This document shows positions 1 through 8,762 of a stretch of DNA of 36,432 nucleotides, piece by piece (the first letter of the stretch is position 1; every line of letters starts with the position of its first letter). The notes beneath the pieces were generated by a model, which was given only the letters and a program-made list of their open reading frames with translations, was not told the DNA's origin and searched no databases. The translations under genes were made by a program, and so were the position numbers. The stretch covers positions 1 through 36,432 of the forward strand of contig JAAHGL010000062.1 of assembly GCA_010692635.1 (NCBI GenBank). The letters run 5' to 3'. The stretch is from Symploca sp. SIO2C1 (lineage in GTDB: Bacteria; Cyanobacteriota; Cyanobacteriia; Cyanobacteriales; Coleofasciculaceae).

Positions 1-111
1 TTTCCAGGTAATCATCAAAAAAGAATCAACTTTTCGGAACCTTTTGTACCTCCATAACGACTTTGATAGTAACAAAGCAACTATGAAGTTTACCTGTTAA
101 TGGAGTTAACC

Positions 112-663
112 ATGAAACGCTCAATGAAGTCTGTTTGTGCTCTTTCTGCTTTAGCTGCTACGATGATTGCTCCAGTTTTACTCTCTGCTGGTAGCGCTTC
201 AGCTGAAACCAGAGTAATTGAAGCGAGAACTAGAGGGACTGATGCTAGCTACGTTGGTGGCGGTATCGCAGCAGGTGTTACTAATGGTGGACAAGAGGGA
301 GATGCTGCCAATATTGGAGTCAATATTCAAGGTCGTTTAACTACTCCTCAAGCACCAGTTTCTCTACGTGGTGCTGTGCTAGCTGGTGAGGAAACTACTG
401 CTATTATGCCGATAGTTTCTTATGATGTTGGCATTGCTAAAAACACTAATGTCTATGTTGGTGGTGGCTATTCTTTTGTTGAAGAAGATGGCAAACCTTC
501 ACCTCTAGGCAACCGCGATTCTATCGTTTTGACAGCTGGTGCAGAAACAGAATTTGCTCATAATATTGTTGGCTACACTGATGTTAAAGTTGGCCTCAAT
601 GCTTACGAAAATAGTCCAGCTGAAGCAGTAAGTCTACAAGCTGGTGTAGGCTATAGTTTCTAA
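112..663 (+). CDS. Small exported outer-membrane beta-barrel-like protein
   Basis: 183 residues, secreted. The N-terminus is a clear Sec signal peptide: a basic start (MKRSMK), a hydrophobic stretch, and an ASA cleavage site before ETRVIE. The mature part is rich in Gly, Val and alternating polar/hydrophobic residues (YVGGGIAAGV, VYVGGGYSF, LQAGVGYSF) and ends in Phe, as outer-membrane beta-barrels do. This fits a small porin-like or OmpA-barrel-like fold of about eight strands; no catalytic motif is visible. The reading frame could open at 100, but a GGAG at 102-105 lies six bases before the ATG at 112, so that start is chosen. It stands alone, with a mini-transposable element about 40 bp after its stop. 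The function is unknown; the envelope location is inferred from the signal peptide and terminal Phe. Confidence 0.75.
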   Translation: MKRSMKSVCALSALAATMIAPVLLSAGSASAETRVIEARTRGTDASYVGGGIAAGVTNGGQEGDAANIGVNIQGRLTTPQAPVSLRGAVLAGEETTAIMPIVSYDVGIAKNTNVYVGGGYSFVEEDGKPSPLGNRDSIVLTAGAETEFAHNIVGYTDVKVGLNAYENSPAEAVSLQAGVGYSF

Positions 664-706
664 CTAATACTAAATCCTGGTCAACCACCTCTGTTTTGAG
701 AAAACC

Positions 707-859
707 TTAAGCTCATCCCACGACTAAAGTACGTGGGATGCAAGCGTTATTTGTTGTTGGTTGTTAGTTGTTTGTCAAGAAAAACTTTCTAACAAATAAC
801 TAACAACCAAGCGGCGGGAAGCCCATTCCTTTAGAGATGGGCTTCCCGCTGCTTTCGGT
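707..859 (+). mobile_element. IS200/IS605-like non-autonomous element, copy A
   Basis: About 153 bp without a gene. It begins with TTAAGCTC and a left-end hairpin (ATCCCACG 715-722 pairs with CGTGGGAT 732-739). The middle is TTGTTAG-type heptamers (747-775) facing their complement (791-810). It ends with a 16-bp hairpin (811-826 with 837-852, one G/T pair) followed by TTTCGGT. The same ends recur at 23036 and 24356, and partly at 2872 and 10143. Subterminal hairpins, no target duplication and a conserved TTAA on the left fit an IS200/IS605-type mini-element moved by a transposase in trans. The family assignment is inference. The right hairpin is not followed by a T-run, so it is not called a terminator. 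Confidence 0.65.
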
Positions 860-1168
860 TAAATTATAGTCGATTGATTAAAGCGATACCCAAGGGCAAA
901 TTTAGCGATCGCAAACTGATATAAATTTACAGCACTTTGCACCTTAATGAGGCACATCTTATCTCCTGTCAGCATAATTGCCCATAATAAAAACTTTACT
1001 CTATAAGGGTTTCAGCTTTTCCTCTGACGAGAGTCATAAAAGAGGATTAGGCAGTAACTCAAAGTTTAGTACAAGAAAATATGATTTTGTGCATATAGTC
1101 CCTATTGCCCCCCCAATTAGCTAATAGAAGGTGCTTTCTCTTTAGGGTTAATTACCATTTTTAAATAC
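860..1168. other. Gene-free upstream region of the peroxidase gene
   Basis: About 310 bp with no convincing reading frame. It holds one HIP1 octamer (GCGATCGC, near 904-911) and A/T-rich sequence leading to the peroxidase start. I see no clear -35/-10 pair, riboswitch or strong ribosome binding site. Confidence 0.4.
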
Positions 1169-2875
1169 ATGAAAACTCTTAAATCTCGTAACCTTGGTCT
1201 AGCACTAACAAGCTTTGTAGCTCTAGGCTTTGCCACATCCTTACCAACAACAGCAGCGACATTTCGTTCCATCAACGGCTCGGGTAACAACATTGCTAAC
1301 CCTACATGGGGTGAAGCTGATACCCAGCTGCTTCGCCTCCTTCCACCTGCTTACGAGGATCGCACCTTTGCACCTGCTGGTACAGATAGACCTAGTGCCC
1401 GCGCCGTGAGTAATACAGTTTCCAACCAGTCTGTCTCAGTGATCAATTCCCTAGGTGCCAGCGACTGGCTCTGGCAGTGGGGGCAGTTCCTTGATCATGA
1501 CTTAGATTTAACGGAGCCACATAACCCATCAGAGCCTTTTAATATACCTGTTCCTACAGGTGATCCATTTTTTGATCCATTTAATACAGGGACACAGGAA
1601 ATCGGCTTGAATCGATCACTCTACGATACAGCTACTGGAACTGGTATAGGTAATCCACGTCAACAACTTAACGAAATTACCTCTTATATAGATGCTTCCA
1701 ATGTGTACAGCTCAGATCCAGTGCGAGCCAACTTTTTGCGCACTAATGATGGTACTGGAAAGCTAAAAACCAGTGCTGGTAATTTGCTACCCTTCAACAC
1801 TGCTCTATTGCCCAATGCTCAGGCAGGGGGACCCCTGGATTCTTCTTTGTTTATCGCGGGCGATGTTCGTGCCAATGAACAAATTGGGTTAGCCGCAACA
1901 CACACCCTTTTTGTGCGGGAGCACAATCGCCTAGCGGAGGAAATTGCTGCTGCTGATCCTATTCTAAGTGGTGAAGAGATCTATCAAAGAGCACGCAAGA
2001 TCGTCGGTGCTCAAATCCAGGCCATTACCTATAATGAATTCCTGCCACTGCTATTGGGCAATGGTGCTCTGGATGGATACAGTGGCTACGATGATACTGT
2101 TAACGCCAGCATCAGCAACGAATTTTCTACTGCTGCTTTCCGTGTTGGTCATACTATGCTCTCTCCAGAGCTTCAACGCATTAACAATGATGGTACTTCT
2201 GCTGGCAGCATTGCACTTCAAGATGCTTTCTTCACTACAACTCCGCTTCTTGAGGAAGGTATCGATTCACTACTATTCGGTTTAGCTTCCCAAGAAGCAC
2301 AAGAGGTTGACACCCTAATTGTCGATGATGTCCGGAACTTCCTCTTCGGCCTTCCAGGTGCAGGCGGTTTTGACCTTGCTTCCCTCAATATCCAACGAGG
2401 ACGGGATCATGGTCTCTCTAGTTATAACGAAACTCGGATTGGTTTGGGTTTAAGTGCTGTTACTAGTTTTGCTGACATCACTTCTGATGTGTCAGTCCAA
2501 GACAAACTCGCGAGTATCTACGATACTGTAGACGATATTGACCTGTGGATTGGAGGACTAGCTGAAAATCACTTTAACGGTGGTATTGTTGGTGAACTCT
2601 TCCATACAATCATTGCAGATCAGTTCAGGCGAACTCGTGATGGTGACCGATTTTTTTATCTCAACGATGATCATCTCCTCAGTCTGGCTCCAGATATAGG
2701 AAATACTACCCTCTCCGATATTATCCGCCGGAACTCAACCATTACAAATATTCAGGATAATGCCTTTGTTGTTGCCAAAGATGTACCAGAACCATCGACC
2801 ATGTTTTCGCTATTGGTATTGGGTGCTTTGGGTGTTGGTTCGCAGCTCAAGGGTAAGGTAAAAAGCTCTAGTTAA
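1169..2875 (+). CDS. Secreted animal-type heme peroxidase with PEP-CTERM sorting tail
   Basis: 568 residues, peroxidase-cyclooxygenase superfamily (PF03098), oxidising halides or organic substrates with H2O2. Residues 1-30 form a signal peptide. By comparison with myeloperoxidase the active site is complete: distal Gln106, Asp109 and His110 in WGQFLDHDLD; Ca2+ loop Thr171, Tyr173, Asp175 and Ser177 in TSYIDAS; catalytic Arg234 and heme-ester Glu237 in DVRANEQ; proximal His328 in FRVGHTM; its partner Asn407 in LNIQRGRDHG. The myeloperoxidase Met that forms a sulfonium link is Gln238 here, as in lactoperoxidase. The tail has VPEPST (539-544), a hydrophobic stretch and a basic end: a PEP-CTERM signal for exosortase. 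The stop codon lies in the TTAA that starts a repeat remnant. It stands alone. The family call is firm; the substrate is unknown. Confidence 0.93.
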   Translation: MKTLKSRNLGLALTSFVALGFATSLPTTAATFRSINGSGNNIANPTWGEADTQLLRLLPPAYEDRTFAPAGTDRPSARAVSNTVSNQSVSVINSLGASDWLWQWGQFLDHDLDLTEPHNPSEPFNIPVPTGDPFFDPFNTGTQEIGLNRSLYDTATGTGIGNPRQQLNEITSYIDASNVYSSDPVRANFLRTNDGTGKLKTSAGNLLPFNTALLPNAQAGGPLDSSLFIAGDVRANEQIGLAATHTLFVREHNRLAEEIAAADPILSGEEIYQRARKIVGAQIQAITYNEFLPLLLGNGALDGYSGYDDTVNASISNEFSTAAFRVGHTMLSPELQRINNDGTSAGSIALQDAFFTTTPLLEEGIDSLLFGLASQEAQEVDTLIVDDVRNFLFGLPGAGGFDLASLNIQRGRDHGLSSYNETRIGLGLSAVTSFADITSDVSVQDKLASIYDTVDDIDLWIGGLAENHFNGGIVGELFHTIIADQFRRTRDGDRFFYLNDDHLLSLAPDIGNTTLSDIIRRNSTITNIQDNAFVVAKDVPEPSTMFSLLVLGALGVGSQLKGKVKSSS

Positions 2876-2915
2876 CTCATCCATTGAAGGAATGGGCTTC
2901 CCGCCGCTTTCGGTG
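2872..2915 (+). mobile_element. Internally deleted IS200/IS605-like element, copy D
   Basis: About 44 bp. It starts TTAACTCATCC, like the left end of the 150-bp mini-elements, then jumps to their right end (GGAATGGGCTTCCCGCCGC, then TTTCGGTGA). The long right-hand stem is lost; only CCATT/AATGG can still pair. The TAA in its first four bases is the stop codon of the peroxidase gene. Confidence 0.6.
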
Positions 2916-2958
2916 AACCTTTTCATTGAAGATTTTTCCGAGTTTGAGGGCTAACGTT

Positions 2959-3030
2959 CTAAAGTAGAGTTGCTCTACTGGAATACTGTGTAAATAGGAA
3001 ACAGCATTTGCTGGGGCAACTCTACTTTAG
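2959..3030. repeat. 72-bp inverted repeat, possible small MITE
   Basis: Perfect 15-bp inverted repeat: CTAAAGTAGAGTTGC at 2959-2973 and its complement at 3016-3030, separated by 42 bp. It ends 14 bp before the hydrolase start. It could be a miniature element or a regulatory stem; no T-run follows. Confidence 0.5.
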
Positions 3031-3044
3031 TCAAACATTTTTTG

Positions 3045-4232
3045 ATGAAAATCAGGCTATTGGCCAAAACTAAAATCACATTGGGAATTTTTGCTACTGT
3101 CCTACTGCCCACCCAACTTGGGTTATGGGCTTCAGTGCAACCAGAAAACTCTCAAAGCACTAGGCAATTATTCAAGTTAGGAGAATGTAAGAACAATAGT
3201 ACTACTTCGCTCAATGATTGCCGTCTATCCAGTACATTTTTTCCCAGCCAAAAATCTGGTGTAGGAGCGTTCGCGTTTGCCGAGCATGGTGCAACAGCAG
3301 CAAACCGTTATCGAAAAGTAGCGTGGGGGAATAATTCATTGGTAAAACCCAAGGTATACAGCTCCAATGCTGACTCTCCTTACGTGGCTACTACTACGCT
3401 GACACTCTCTAGTCCTTTAAAAACTAACTCTAGCCGTATCATCGAAGACATTCCTTATGCTCGCCATGGGGATAAAAATTTGTTGCTTGATATTTATCTA
3501 CCAAAGCAAGTTACTGAACCCGTACCTGTGATTCTTTGGATACACGGCGGTGCATGGAGGAGTGGCAATAAGAAGTTGATGCCTGAGCCTTTTTTGACTA
3601 GTCATGGTTACGCGATTGTTAGCATTAACTACCGCTTCACTAGAGAAGCCATCTTTCCCGCTCAAATTCAGGATGTTAAGACGGCAGTGCGCTGGATTCG
3701 AGCACATGCTGAAGAATATGGCTTCGATGCTAATCGCATTGGTGCTGCCGGAGCTTCTGCCGGGGGACACCTGGCGGCATTACTGGGTACAACTGCCGAT
3801 GTAGATCAGTTTGAGGGGAATGCTGATAATACCGAATTTAGTAGTGAGGTGCGAGCGGTGCTCAATTTCTATGGCCCGAGCGACTTGTTAAACCTCAATG
3901 ACCCAAACTATCCTAGCAAATTTGACCCTAACAGTCCTACGTCACCTGAGAGCATGTTAGTAGGAGGACCTTTGCAGCAAAGACTAACAGAGGCAAGGGC
4001 AGCTAGTCCAGTAAATTACGTTACCCAAGATGATAGTCCTTTTTTGATTGTGCATGGCGATCGCGATCAGATAGTACCACTGAGCCAGAGTCTACGTCTG
4101 CATAAGGCATTGGAGCAAGCGGGAGTTGAGAGTACTCTTCACGTAGTCAAAGGTGGTGCTCATGGCGGTTTTACCGATAATCCAGACATTCAGAAGTTAG
4201 TCTTAACTTTCTTCGACAAGTATTTTAAGTGA
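3045..4232 (+). CDS. Exported alpha/beta hydrolase (esterase/lipase, BD-FAE-like)
   Basis: 395 residues. The hydrolase domain fills about residues 130-395: oxyanion loop WIHGGAW near 166-172, nucleophile Ser238 in GASAGGH, Asp341 in HGDRDQIVP and His373 in GGAHGGF form the expected triad. This matches the small esterase/carboxylesterase group (PF20434/PF07859-like) that acts on ester substrates. The first 35 residues have a basic start and hydrophobic core and look like a signal peptide or anchor, so it probably works outside the cytoplasm. Residues 40-125 form a poorly structured linker; the part around GVGAFAFAEHG comes from GGAGCGTTCGCG-type DNA, which resembles cyanobacterial dispersed repeats. 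A TTG at 3042 precedes the chosen ATG at 3045; no good ribosome binding site separates them. The substrate cannot be read from sequence. Confidence 0.85.
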   Translation: MKIRLLAKTKITLGIFATVLLPTQLGLWASVQPENSQSTRQLFKLGECKNNSTTSLNDCRLSSTFFPSQKSGVGAFAFAEHGATAANRYRKVAWGNNSLVKPKVYSSNADSPYVATTTLTLSSPLKTNSSRIIEDIPYARHGDKNLLLDIYLPKQVTEPVPVILWIHGGAWRSGNKKLMPEPFLTSHGYAIVSINYRFTREAIFPAQIQDVKTAVRWIRAHAEEYGFDANRIGAAGASAGGHLAALLGTTADVDQFEGNADNTEFSSEVRAVLNFYGPSDLLNLNDPNYPSKFDPNSPTSPESMLVGGPLQQRLTEARAASPVNYVTQDDSPFLIVHGDRDQIVPLSQSLRLHKALEQAGVESTLHVVKGGAHGGFTDNPDIQKLVLTFFDKYFK

Positions 4233-4248
4233 AAGAATTAATGAACTT

Positions 4249-4327
4249 GTAGGTTGGGTGGAACGAAGTGAAACCCAACGGAATATCCGAGGAGTGTTGG
4301 GTTACGCTATCGCTTCACCCAACCTAC
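4249..4327. repeat. Dispersed palindromic repeat GTAGGTTGGGTG, copy 1
   Basis: 79 bp bounded by GTAGGTTGGGTG and its complement CACCCAACCTAC, with inner AACCCAAC/GTTGGGTT arms. Two more copies lie at 12606-12683 and 13751-13826. Repeats of this wording are common in cyanobacterial genomes (recalled). It may act as a cruciform or transcript-end hairpin; it is not a gene. Confidence 0.8.
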
Positions 4328-4330
4328 TTA

Positions 4331-4556
4331 GGGCTTGCTGAATAAGTAACAAGTAACAAGTAAAAAGTAACAAGTAAGAAGGAATGAAGCATTTATGCTC
4401 GTGGGTGAGCACTTCCATTCTCCAAGGTTACTCAGGGATTTCCCATGAAAGTGCAAGGTTTTTGTCTCGATGGGCTCAAAAACCTTGCACTTTTTGGGGC
4501 AAAGAAATGATTAAAAGCCTTGTCTGGCATGGTTTCCACACTTATTCAGCAAACCC
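4331..4556. mobile_element. 226-bp MITE with 17-bp terminal inverted repeats
   Basis: Ends GGGCTTGCTGAATAAGT (4331-4347) and ACTTATTCAGCAAACCC (4540-4556) are inverted repeats with one mismatch. Both sides carry TACTTA (4325-4330, 4557-4562), a likely 6-bp target duplication. Inside are AAGTAAC heptamers (4342-4378) and a perfect 17-bp palindrome (4448-4464 with 4477-4493). There is no transposase, so it would need help in trans. A third copy of the terminus (4563-4579) follows directly, showing that another element end sits beside it. Confidence 0.75.
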
Positions 4557-4559
4557 TAC

Positions 4560-5000
4560 TTAGGGTTTGCTGAATAAGTCGTAATTTTCTGGTTTAGAAG
4601 TAACATCAACTTCAATGGCGAGATCAGGAGGTGGATCTACAGTTAAATCTAATCTCCTTTTGCCAATCATTAAACGATAATTTTCAATATAAAAACAATT
4701 ATCTGGCTCGATTCCTGCCACCATATCCCGGCGCTTGAAAGTAGTTGAGCCGTAACATTCCTGTTCGACTTCCAATTCTTCAAGCAAGATTTTCACCATA
4801 TCACCAATAATTTCTTTATCAAACTCATGTTCTGGCAATGGTATTATAATTTCTAATTGATTTTGATAGTAAGCTACTCTCTTAGCTCTTTTTTCACTGA
4901 GTTCTTCTAAAATCTCCTCAAAGTTTGACCAGTTGACATCAGTCAAAATAATCCGCTGTCCTGGAGGAACAGTTAACTGTCTGAGTTGTAATGTTACCAT
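4560..5000 (-). pseudogene. Uma2-family nuclease-fold protein, truncated at the 3' end
   Basis: 146 residues of a Uma2-type (DUF820) protein. The N-terminal two thirds look normal and include PPDLAIEVDVTSK near residues 123-135, which carries the Asp and Glu of the PD-(D/E)XK core. The protein then stops after ENYDLFSKP. The last residues and stop codon are encoded by a mobile-element terminus (4563-4579), and the expected remaining 40-50 residues with the catalytic Lys are missing. No continuation was found in the DNA to the left. The gene therefore looks disrupted by insertion and deletion. A complete Uma2 relative lies at 25699-26514. Confidence 0.75.
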
Positions 5001-5007
5001 TTTGAAG

Positions 5008-5155
5008 TTCAGTGTTTATTCAGAGATTAGCTATTAGCCATTAGCTATTAGCCATTAGCCATTAGCCATTATCCATTAGCCATTATCCATTAGCCATTAG
5101 CTATTAGCTATTAGCCATTATCCATTAGCCATTAGCTTTTCAATGTTTCTCGATA
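5008..5155. repeat. ATTAGCC heptamer array (STRR) with conserved flanks
   Basis: About 100 bp (5031-5137) of 7-bp units ATTAGCC with variants ATTAGCT and ATTATCC. The flanks (TTCAGAGATTAGCTATTA on the left, CCATTAGCTTT then GTTTCTC on the right) closely match those of the array at 9537-9738, so array and flanks form one repeated unit. It lies between the truncated Uma2 gene and the amidase. Confidence 0.85.
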
Positions 5156-5192
5156 GTAATCAGTAATTAAAACCTACACTTAAGAGCTGCCT

Positions 5193-6599
5193 TCATATAG
5201 CAAAAGCAGGACGATGTTGACTCCAAGGTTGCAGTGTTTCCAACTGAGCAGCCAGGGAAATTAGAGTTGCTTCTGCAGCCGGACGTCCCACTAGTTGAAT
5301 CCCCACAGGCACACCATTAGAATCGAAACCAGTAGGAATAGAAATAGCCGGTAAGCCAGCAGCATTAAAGGGGGGACAGGGAGCAATCCAAGTAATAATT
5401 TTCTGCAATGTTTCTTCGGGACTTAAATCCGCCCACTCGCCAACACGAATCGCCGGGTGCATGTAAGTTGGCAGCACTAGAACATCAAAGGTATCGAAAA
5501 ATGCTACGATCTGGCGGCAAACTATTTGCATTTGGCCAACTGCCTGCAAATATTCCCCAGCAGAACCCGCCTGAGTAGCAATCCAGCAATTCATCGGACT
5601 CAATGTTTCTGGAGGAATACCTGTTGCTGCTACACCTGCTTGCCAGACTTTAATAAATGGTTCCTCTAAACCACTAAACTCAGGACAACCTGGTTCAAGA
5701 ATATGGCCCATCTCTTCTAAACGCTGTACTGTTTCTTTTACTCCCTGTGTACAGATTTCTACTGCTTCTCCTCCAATGGAAATGCTAGTAGCAAAGGCAA
5801 TTCGTAACTGAGAGAGGGCTTGGCGAGTAGAATTGAGAAACGAGATTTTGGGGTCAGGTAACCAATAGGGGTCACCAGTAATATAACCAGACATCACATC
5901 CAAGAGGGCAGCCGCATCGGCAACATTACGACCTAAAGTACCATTAGTAGCAATACCACTTTGATGCTCCCCTACTGGGGCGAAGGAGATACGCCCCCGC
6001 GCTGGCTTGATGCCTACTAAACCACAACAGAAAGCGGGACCTCGTACTGAACCACCACCATCGGATCCTGGAGCAACGGGACACAAGCCAGCTGCTACTG
6101 CCGCTGCTGCACCGCCGCTAGAACCCCCTGGAGTGTAATCTAGGTTCCAGGGATTTCGTGTTGGCGGAAAGCCTGGGGGTTCGGTGTAAGGTAAGGAAGC
6201 TAGTTCTGAGGTGGCAGTTTTGCCTAGTAAAATGAATCCAGCCTGCTTGATCCGAGTTACAATCCCATCATCGTAGAAAGGGATCTTGTCTTTCTGGAAA
6301 GGTAAACCGTAAGTGAGAGGCATTCCCGCTACGGCATTGAGGTCTTTTATTGCCGTGGGTACACCAAAAAATTGTGGTAATTCTGAAGTATCTTTAGTTT
6401 GATTTAGCTGCTTGGTTTTGGCTCGAGCATCTGCTAAAGCTGTTTCAGCGGCAACGGTGAAGAAACTGCCTAGTTGGGAGTCTAACCTTTCGATACGCTC
6501 TAGGTAAAGTTGTGTTAACTCTAAGGGTGATATTTGTTTGCTGCGGATAAGTTGTGCTTGTTCTAGAGCAGGGGTAAAGGCTAAGTCAATTTTGTTCAT
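5193..6599 (-). CDS. Amidase-signature enzyme
   Basis: 468 residues, the usual length for the amidase signature family (PF01425), which hydrolyses C-N bonds of amides. The Ser-cisSer-Lys triad is complete: Lys85 in TAIKDLNAV, cis-Ser160 in [12 protein letters not shown], and nucleophile Ser184 in [12 protein letters not shown]. The C-terminal part with [24 protein letters not shown] is the typical end of the fold. There is no signal peptide, so it is cytoplasmic. It resembles generic amidases rather than GatA: gatB and gatC are not nearby and the substrate is not evident. It stands alone on the minus strand between repeat-rich spacers; the 190 bp before it contains no gene. Confidence 0.9.
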   Translation of the reverse strand: MNKIDLAFTPALEQAQLIRSKQISPLELTQLYLERIERLDSQLGSFFTVAAETALADARAKTKQLNQTKDTSELPQFFGVPTAIKDLNAVAGMPLTYGLPFQKDKIPFYDDGIVTRIKQAGFILLGKTATSELASLPYTEPPGFPPTRNPWNLDYTPGGSSGGAAAAVAAGLCPVAPGSDGGGSVRGPAFCCGLVGIKPARGRISFAPVGEHQSGIATNGTLGRNVADAAALLDVMSGYITGDPYWLPDPKISFLNSTRQALSQLRIAFATSISIGGEAVEICTQGVKETVQRLEEMGHILEPGCPEFSGLEEPFIKVWQAGVAATGIPPETLSPMNCWIATQAGSAGEYLQAVGQMQIVCRQIVAFFDTFDVLVLPTYMHPAIRVGEWADLSPEETLQKIITWIAPCPPFNAAGLPAISIPTGFDSNGVPVGIQLVGRPAAEATLISLAAQLETLQPWSQHRPAFAI

Positions 6600-6791
6600 T
6601 AGTTTAGGAATTGGGAATAGGGAAGAGTGAAAGTATCTTTGTCGAGGCGGGTAAAGGTAAGATGCTTGCTATTATTTGCTATCTTCGCTGTTCTTAGGGA
6701 AGGAACATTCTATCTTAATGCTTAAATTGCTCTCGGGAGGTTCACTGATCAAAAGCCTCTAAAATGCTTACTATCTAATAGTTTTACTCCT

Positions 6792-8567
6792 TCAAAACCC
6801 GCCCTGCTCATGTGCATTGAGGGAACTTAACTGCAAAATCGGTTCAATTTCCTGCCGAAAATCTTGCCAAGCAGACAAAGCTGTAGAGTCAGAAGTAGCT
6901 CTCTGTTTAATCAACATTACCCCATCTTGAAAGTCAATCATGCCATAATTACCCTGAGCAAGTATTTGCTCGATCGCACGAATTAGTTGCCGCAATCTTT
7001 CACGATCATCATCAAACGCTACCTGATACTGTTGTAGTTGCCACAAATCTGCGATCGCATAATCTACACTAATCTCTTGTCTGGCATCATTAATCAGCCG
7101 TAGTGAGGGAAACCCGAGAATTTCCCGACGACTAGACAGATGAGGAACAATATGTGTAGTAGCAGAAACACTTGCTGTTGGTGGAATTTGCTGTAATAAA
7201 GAGCGAATTTGTCCAGCATGTTCCCACTGACGAGGTACGGAGACGTATACTAAAGGGTCGATGGAAGTAGGGAAAAGAAAAGACCAAGCGCGATGGGGAT
7301 TGGAAGTAAAGGTAAACACCAGCGATAGACTGAGGCAAAATATCCAAAAGCGCCGGAATCCCGGTTTAATATCAAATCTTCTTTTAAAACCCTCTTTATC
7401 ATTCCAAGATTTTTCTTCCCTACTCTCCATCTCCCCATCTCCCCATCTCCCCATCTCCCCATCTCCCTTGTTTCCTGCTCCCTTAATCAAAACCTGAGGA
7501 TGCTGGGACCACCAGATGATTGCACCGTAAAATATACCTGGAACTACATTAATCGCAAAACGCATATTAACCGACAAAGCCCAAAAATCCTGCCGCATCA
7601 AAGCTGTAAGTAAGGGAAATGCTGCTACCATCCAGGCAGTTGGAGAAATTGCTGGTACAAAAGCTAAAGGTAACCAATAAGCGAGTAAATATTGCACTGT
7701 GCGTCCGAAAGGAGTAAAAATCTCCTTAATAAGTCGCCAGGGATTGCTGAGAAGTGCCCAAATTACATCTAAAGTAGAAGCTTGATTACCTTCCACATAG
7801 CCACCAAACTGCTCGATCATAAATCGGCGGGAAATATCTTCAGAAAATAGAGGCATAATCAAGTTAGTCAGCGCCAGCATATAGCCAAAGCTGAGGGTAC
7901 AAACTATCAAGCCAAGACGGGGATAGCGCCGACTTAACACCAAATAGAACCCCACACTAAATAGGAGAATTCCTGAATCTTCCCTTACTCCTAGCAACAA
8001 AACGGCTAAGCCAGCAAACAACCACCACCAGCGTTTTTCTAGAGCTAGTAGCAAGCCAAACATATATAAAGGTAGTTGGCAGGAGTCATGGAAGTTAGCT
8101 AAAGTTGGTCCGATGACTACATTGGCAGCATAGAAACTTACTGTAATCAGGGTTGATAACTGAGGACTAAGGTAAACTCTCGCCAAAGCATAAAGAACCA
8201 ACCCCCCAGCCGTCATCAGTGCTGCTTGCAAGACTAACAAGGTAGCAGATGAGTGAAATAGAGCATAGATAGGTAACCAGAGCAACAAAGCCGGGGTAAA
8301 GTGCTGTCCCAAGCGATGGTAAAATACCGTCGGTAGATTGCCATCATGGAGTACAGCAGAAGAAAGGTTAGAAGAAAGGGAACTCTGAAAGAATCTGCCG
8401 TGGATACCGTTCCAAAAAACCTGATTAAAAATGCCTTGATCGAAGGAACTATAAGAGTGATAAAAGCTATAGAACCGATGTAGCATGAACCCTGAGGTCA
8501 AAACAAAAAAAATGACCGCAGCTGCGATCGCGCTTTTAGTAATTTCAATTTCTAGTTTTTTCTTCAT
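6792..8567 (-). CDS. DUF2079 polytopic membrane protein
   Basis: 591 residues. There are about ten hydrophobic segments between residues 12 and 420, followed by a soluble C-terminal part (about 430-591) that starts after SNPHRAWSFLFP. FDQGIFNQVFWNGIHGRFFQSSL near the N-terminus and the LREDSG-type loop are typical of DUF2079 (PF09852), which resembles integral-membrane glycosyltransferases of the dolichyl-mannosyl type. The role is unknown. Residues about 366-378 (GDGEMGRWGDGEM) are encoded by a tandem CCCCATCT array (7433-7471) inserted in frame in a loop. The start sits in a basic/hydrophobic N-terminus (MKKKLEIEITK), with AGAG upstream. Confidence 0.82.
   Translation of the reverse strand: MKKKLEIEITKSAIAAAVIFFVLTSGFMLHRFYSFYHSYSSFDQGIFNQVFWNGIHGRFFQSSLSSNLSSAVLHDGNLPTVFYHRLGQHFTPALLLWLPIYALFHSSATLLVLQAALMTAGGLVLYALARVYLSPQLSTLITVSFYAANVVIGPTLANFHDSCQLPLYMFGLLLALEKRWWWLFAGLAVLLLGVREDSGILLFSVGFYLVLSRRYPRLGLIVCTLSFGYMLALTNLIMPLFSEDISRRFMIEQFGGYVEGNQASTLDVIWALLSNPWRLIKEIFTPFGRTVQYLLAYWLPLAFVPAISPTAWMVAAFPLLTALMRQDFWALSVNMRFAINVVPGIFYGAIIWWSQHPQVLIKGAGNKGDGEMGRWGDGEMESREEKSWNDKEGFKRRFDIKPGFRRFWIFCLSLSLVFTFTSNPHRAWSFLFPTSIDPLVYVSVPRQWEHAGQIRSLLQQIPPTASVSATTHIVPHLSSRREILGFPSLRLINDARQEISVDYAIADLWQLQQYQVAFDDDRERLRQLIRAIEQILAQGNYGMIDFQDGVMLIKQRATSDSTALSAWQDFRQEIEPILQLSSLNAHEQGGF
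7433..7471. repeat. 8-bp tandem repeat inside the DUF2079 gene
   Basis: About five units of CCCCATCT on the plus strand, inside coding sequence. Because the unit length is not a multiple of three, the encoded peptide cycles through frames (GDGEMGRW-type). The net insertion keeps the frame open. Confidence 0.8.
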
Positions 8568-8596
8568 CTCTACATTTTATAGCGTTTCTCATACTT

Positions 8597-8665
8597 GTGA
8601 GGTACATTTGTTATTGGTTTTTGGGAATGGGGAATGGGGAATAGGGAATAGGAGATGTACCTCAC
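8597..8665. repeat. 69-bp scaffold carrying GGGAATG heptamers, copy 1
   Basis: Perfect 10-bp inverted repeat GTGAGGTACA (8597-8606) and TGTACCTCAC (8656-8665) enclosing TTGGTTTTTGGG and GGGAAT(G/A) heptamers. A second copy with slightly decayed ends is at 14645-14712. It lies between divergently transcribed genes. Confidence 0.75.
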
Positions 8666-8696
8666 GGATGCAATAGCTGCACGGATGCAATACCTG

Positions 8697-8762
8697 CTAT
8701 ATACCTAATACCTAACACCTAACACCTAACACCTAATACCTAACACCTACCACCTAACACCT
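8697..8762. repeat. CCTAACA heptamer array
   Basis: About nine units of the heptamer CCTAACA/CCTAATA ending exactly at the start codon of the FkbM methyltransferase. The gene therefore has no normal ribosome binding site; the array occupies its leader. Confidence 0.85.

Noticed and set aside
811-859. Right hairpin of mini-element copy A as a transcription terminator of the outer-membrane gene
   Set aside because: Strong stem but no T-run, and the same hairpin ends other copies that are not downstream of genes on that strand.
4560-5000. Truncated Uma2 as an intact small gene
   Set aside because: The last seven codons and stop are mobile-element terminus sequence, and the catalytic Lys region is absent.
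5031-5137. ATTAGCC array as a CRISPR array
   Set aside because: Units are 7 bp in direct contact with no spacers, and no cas genes are present.
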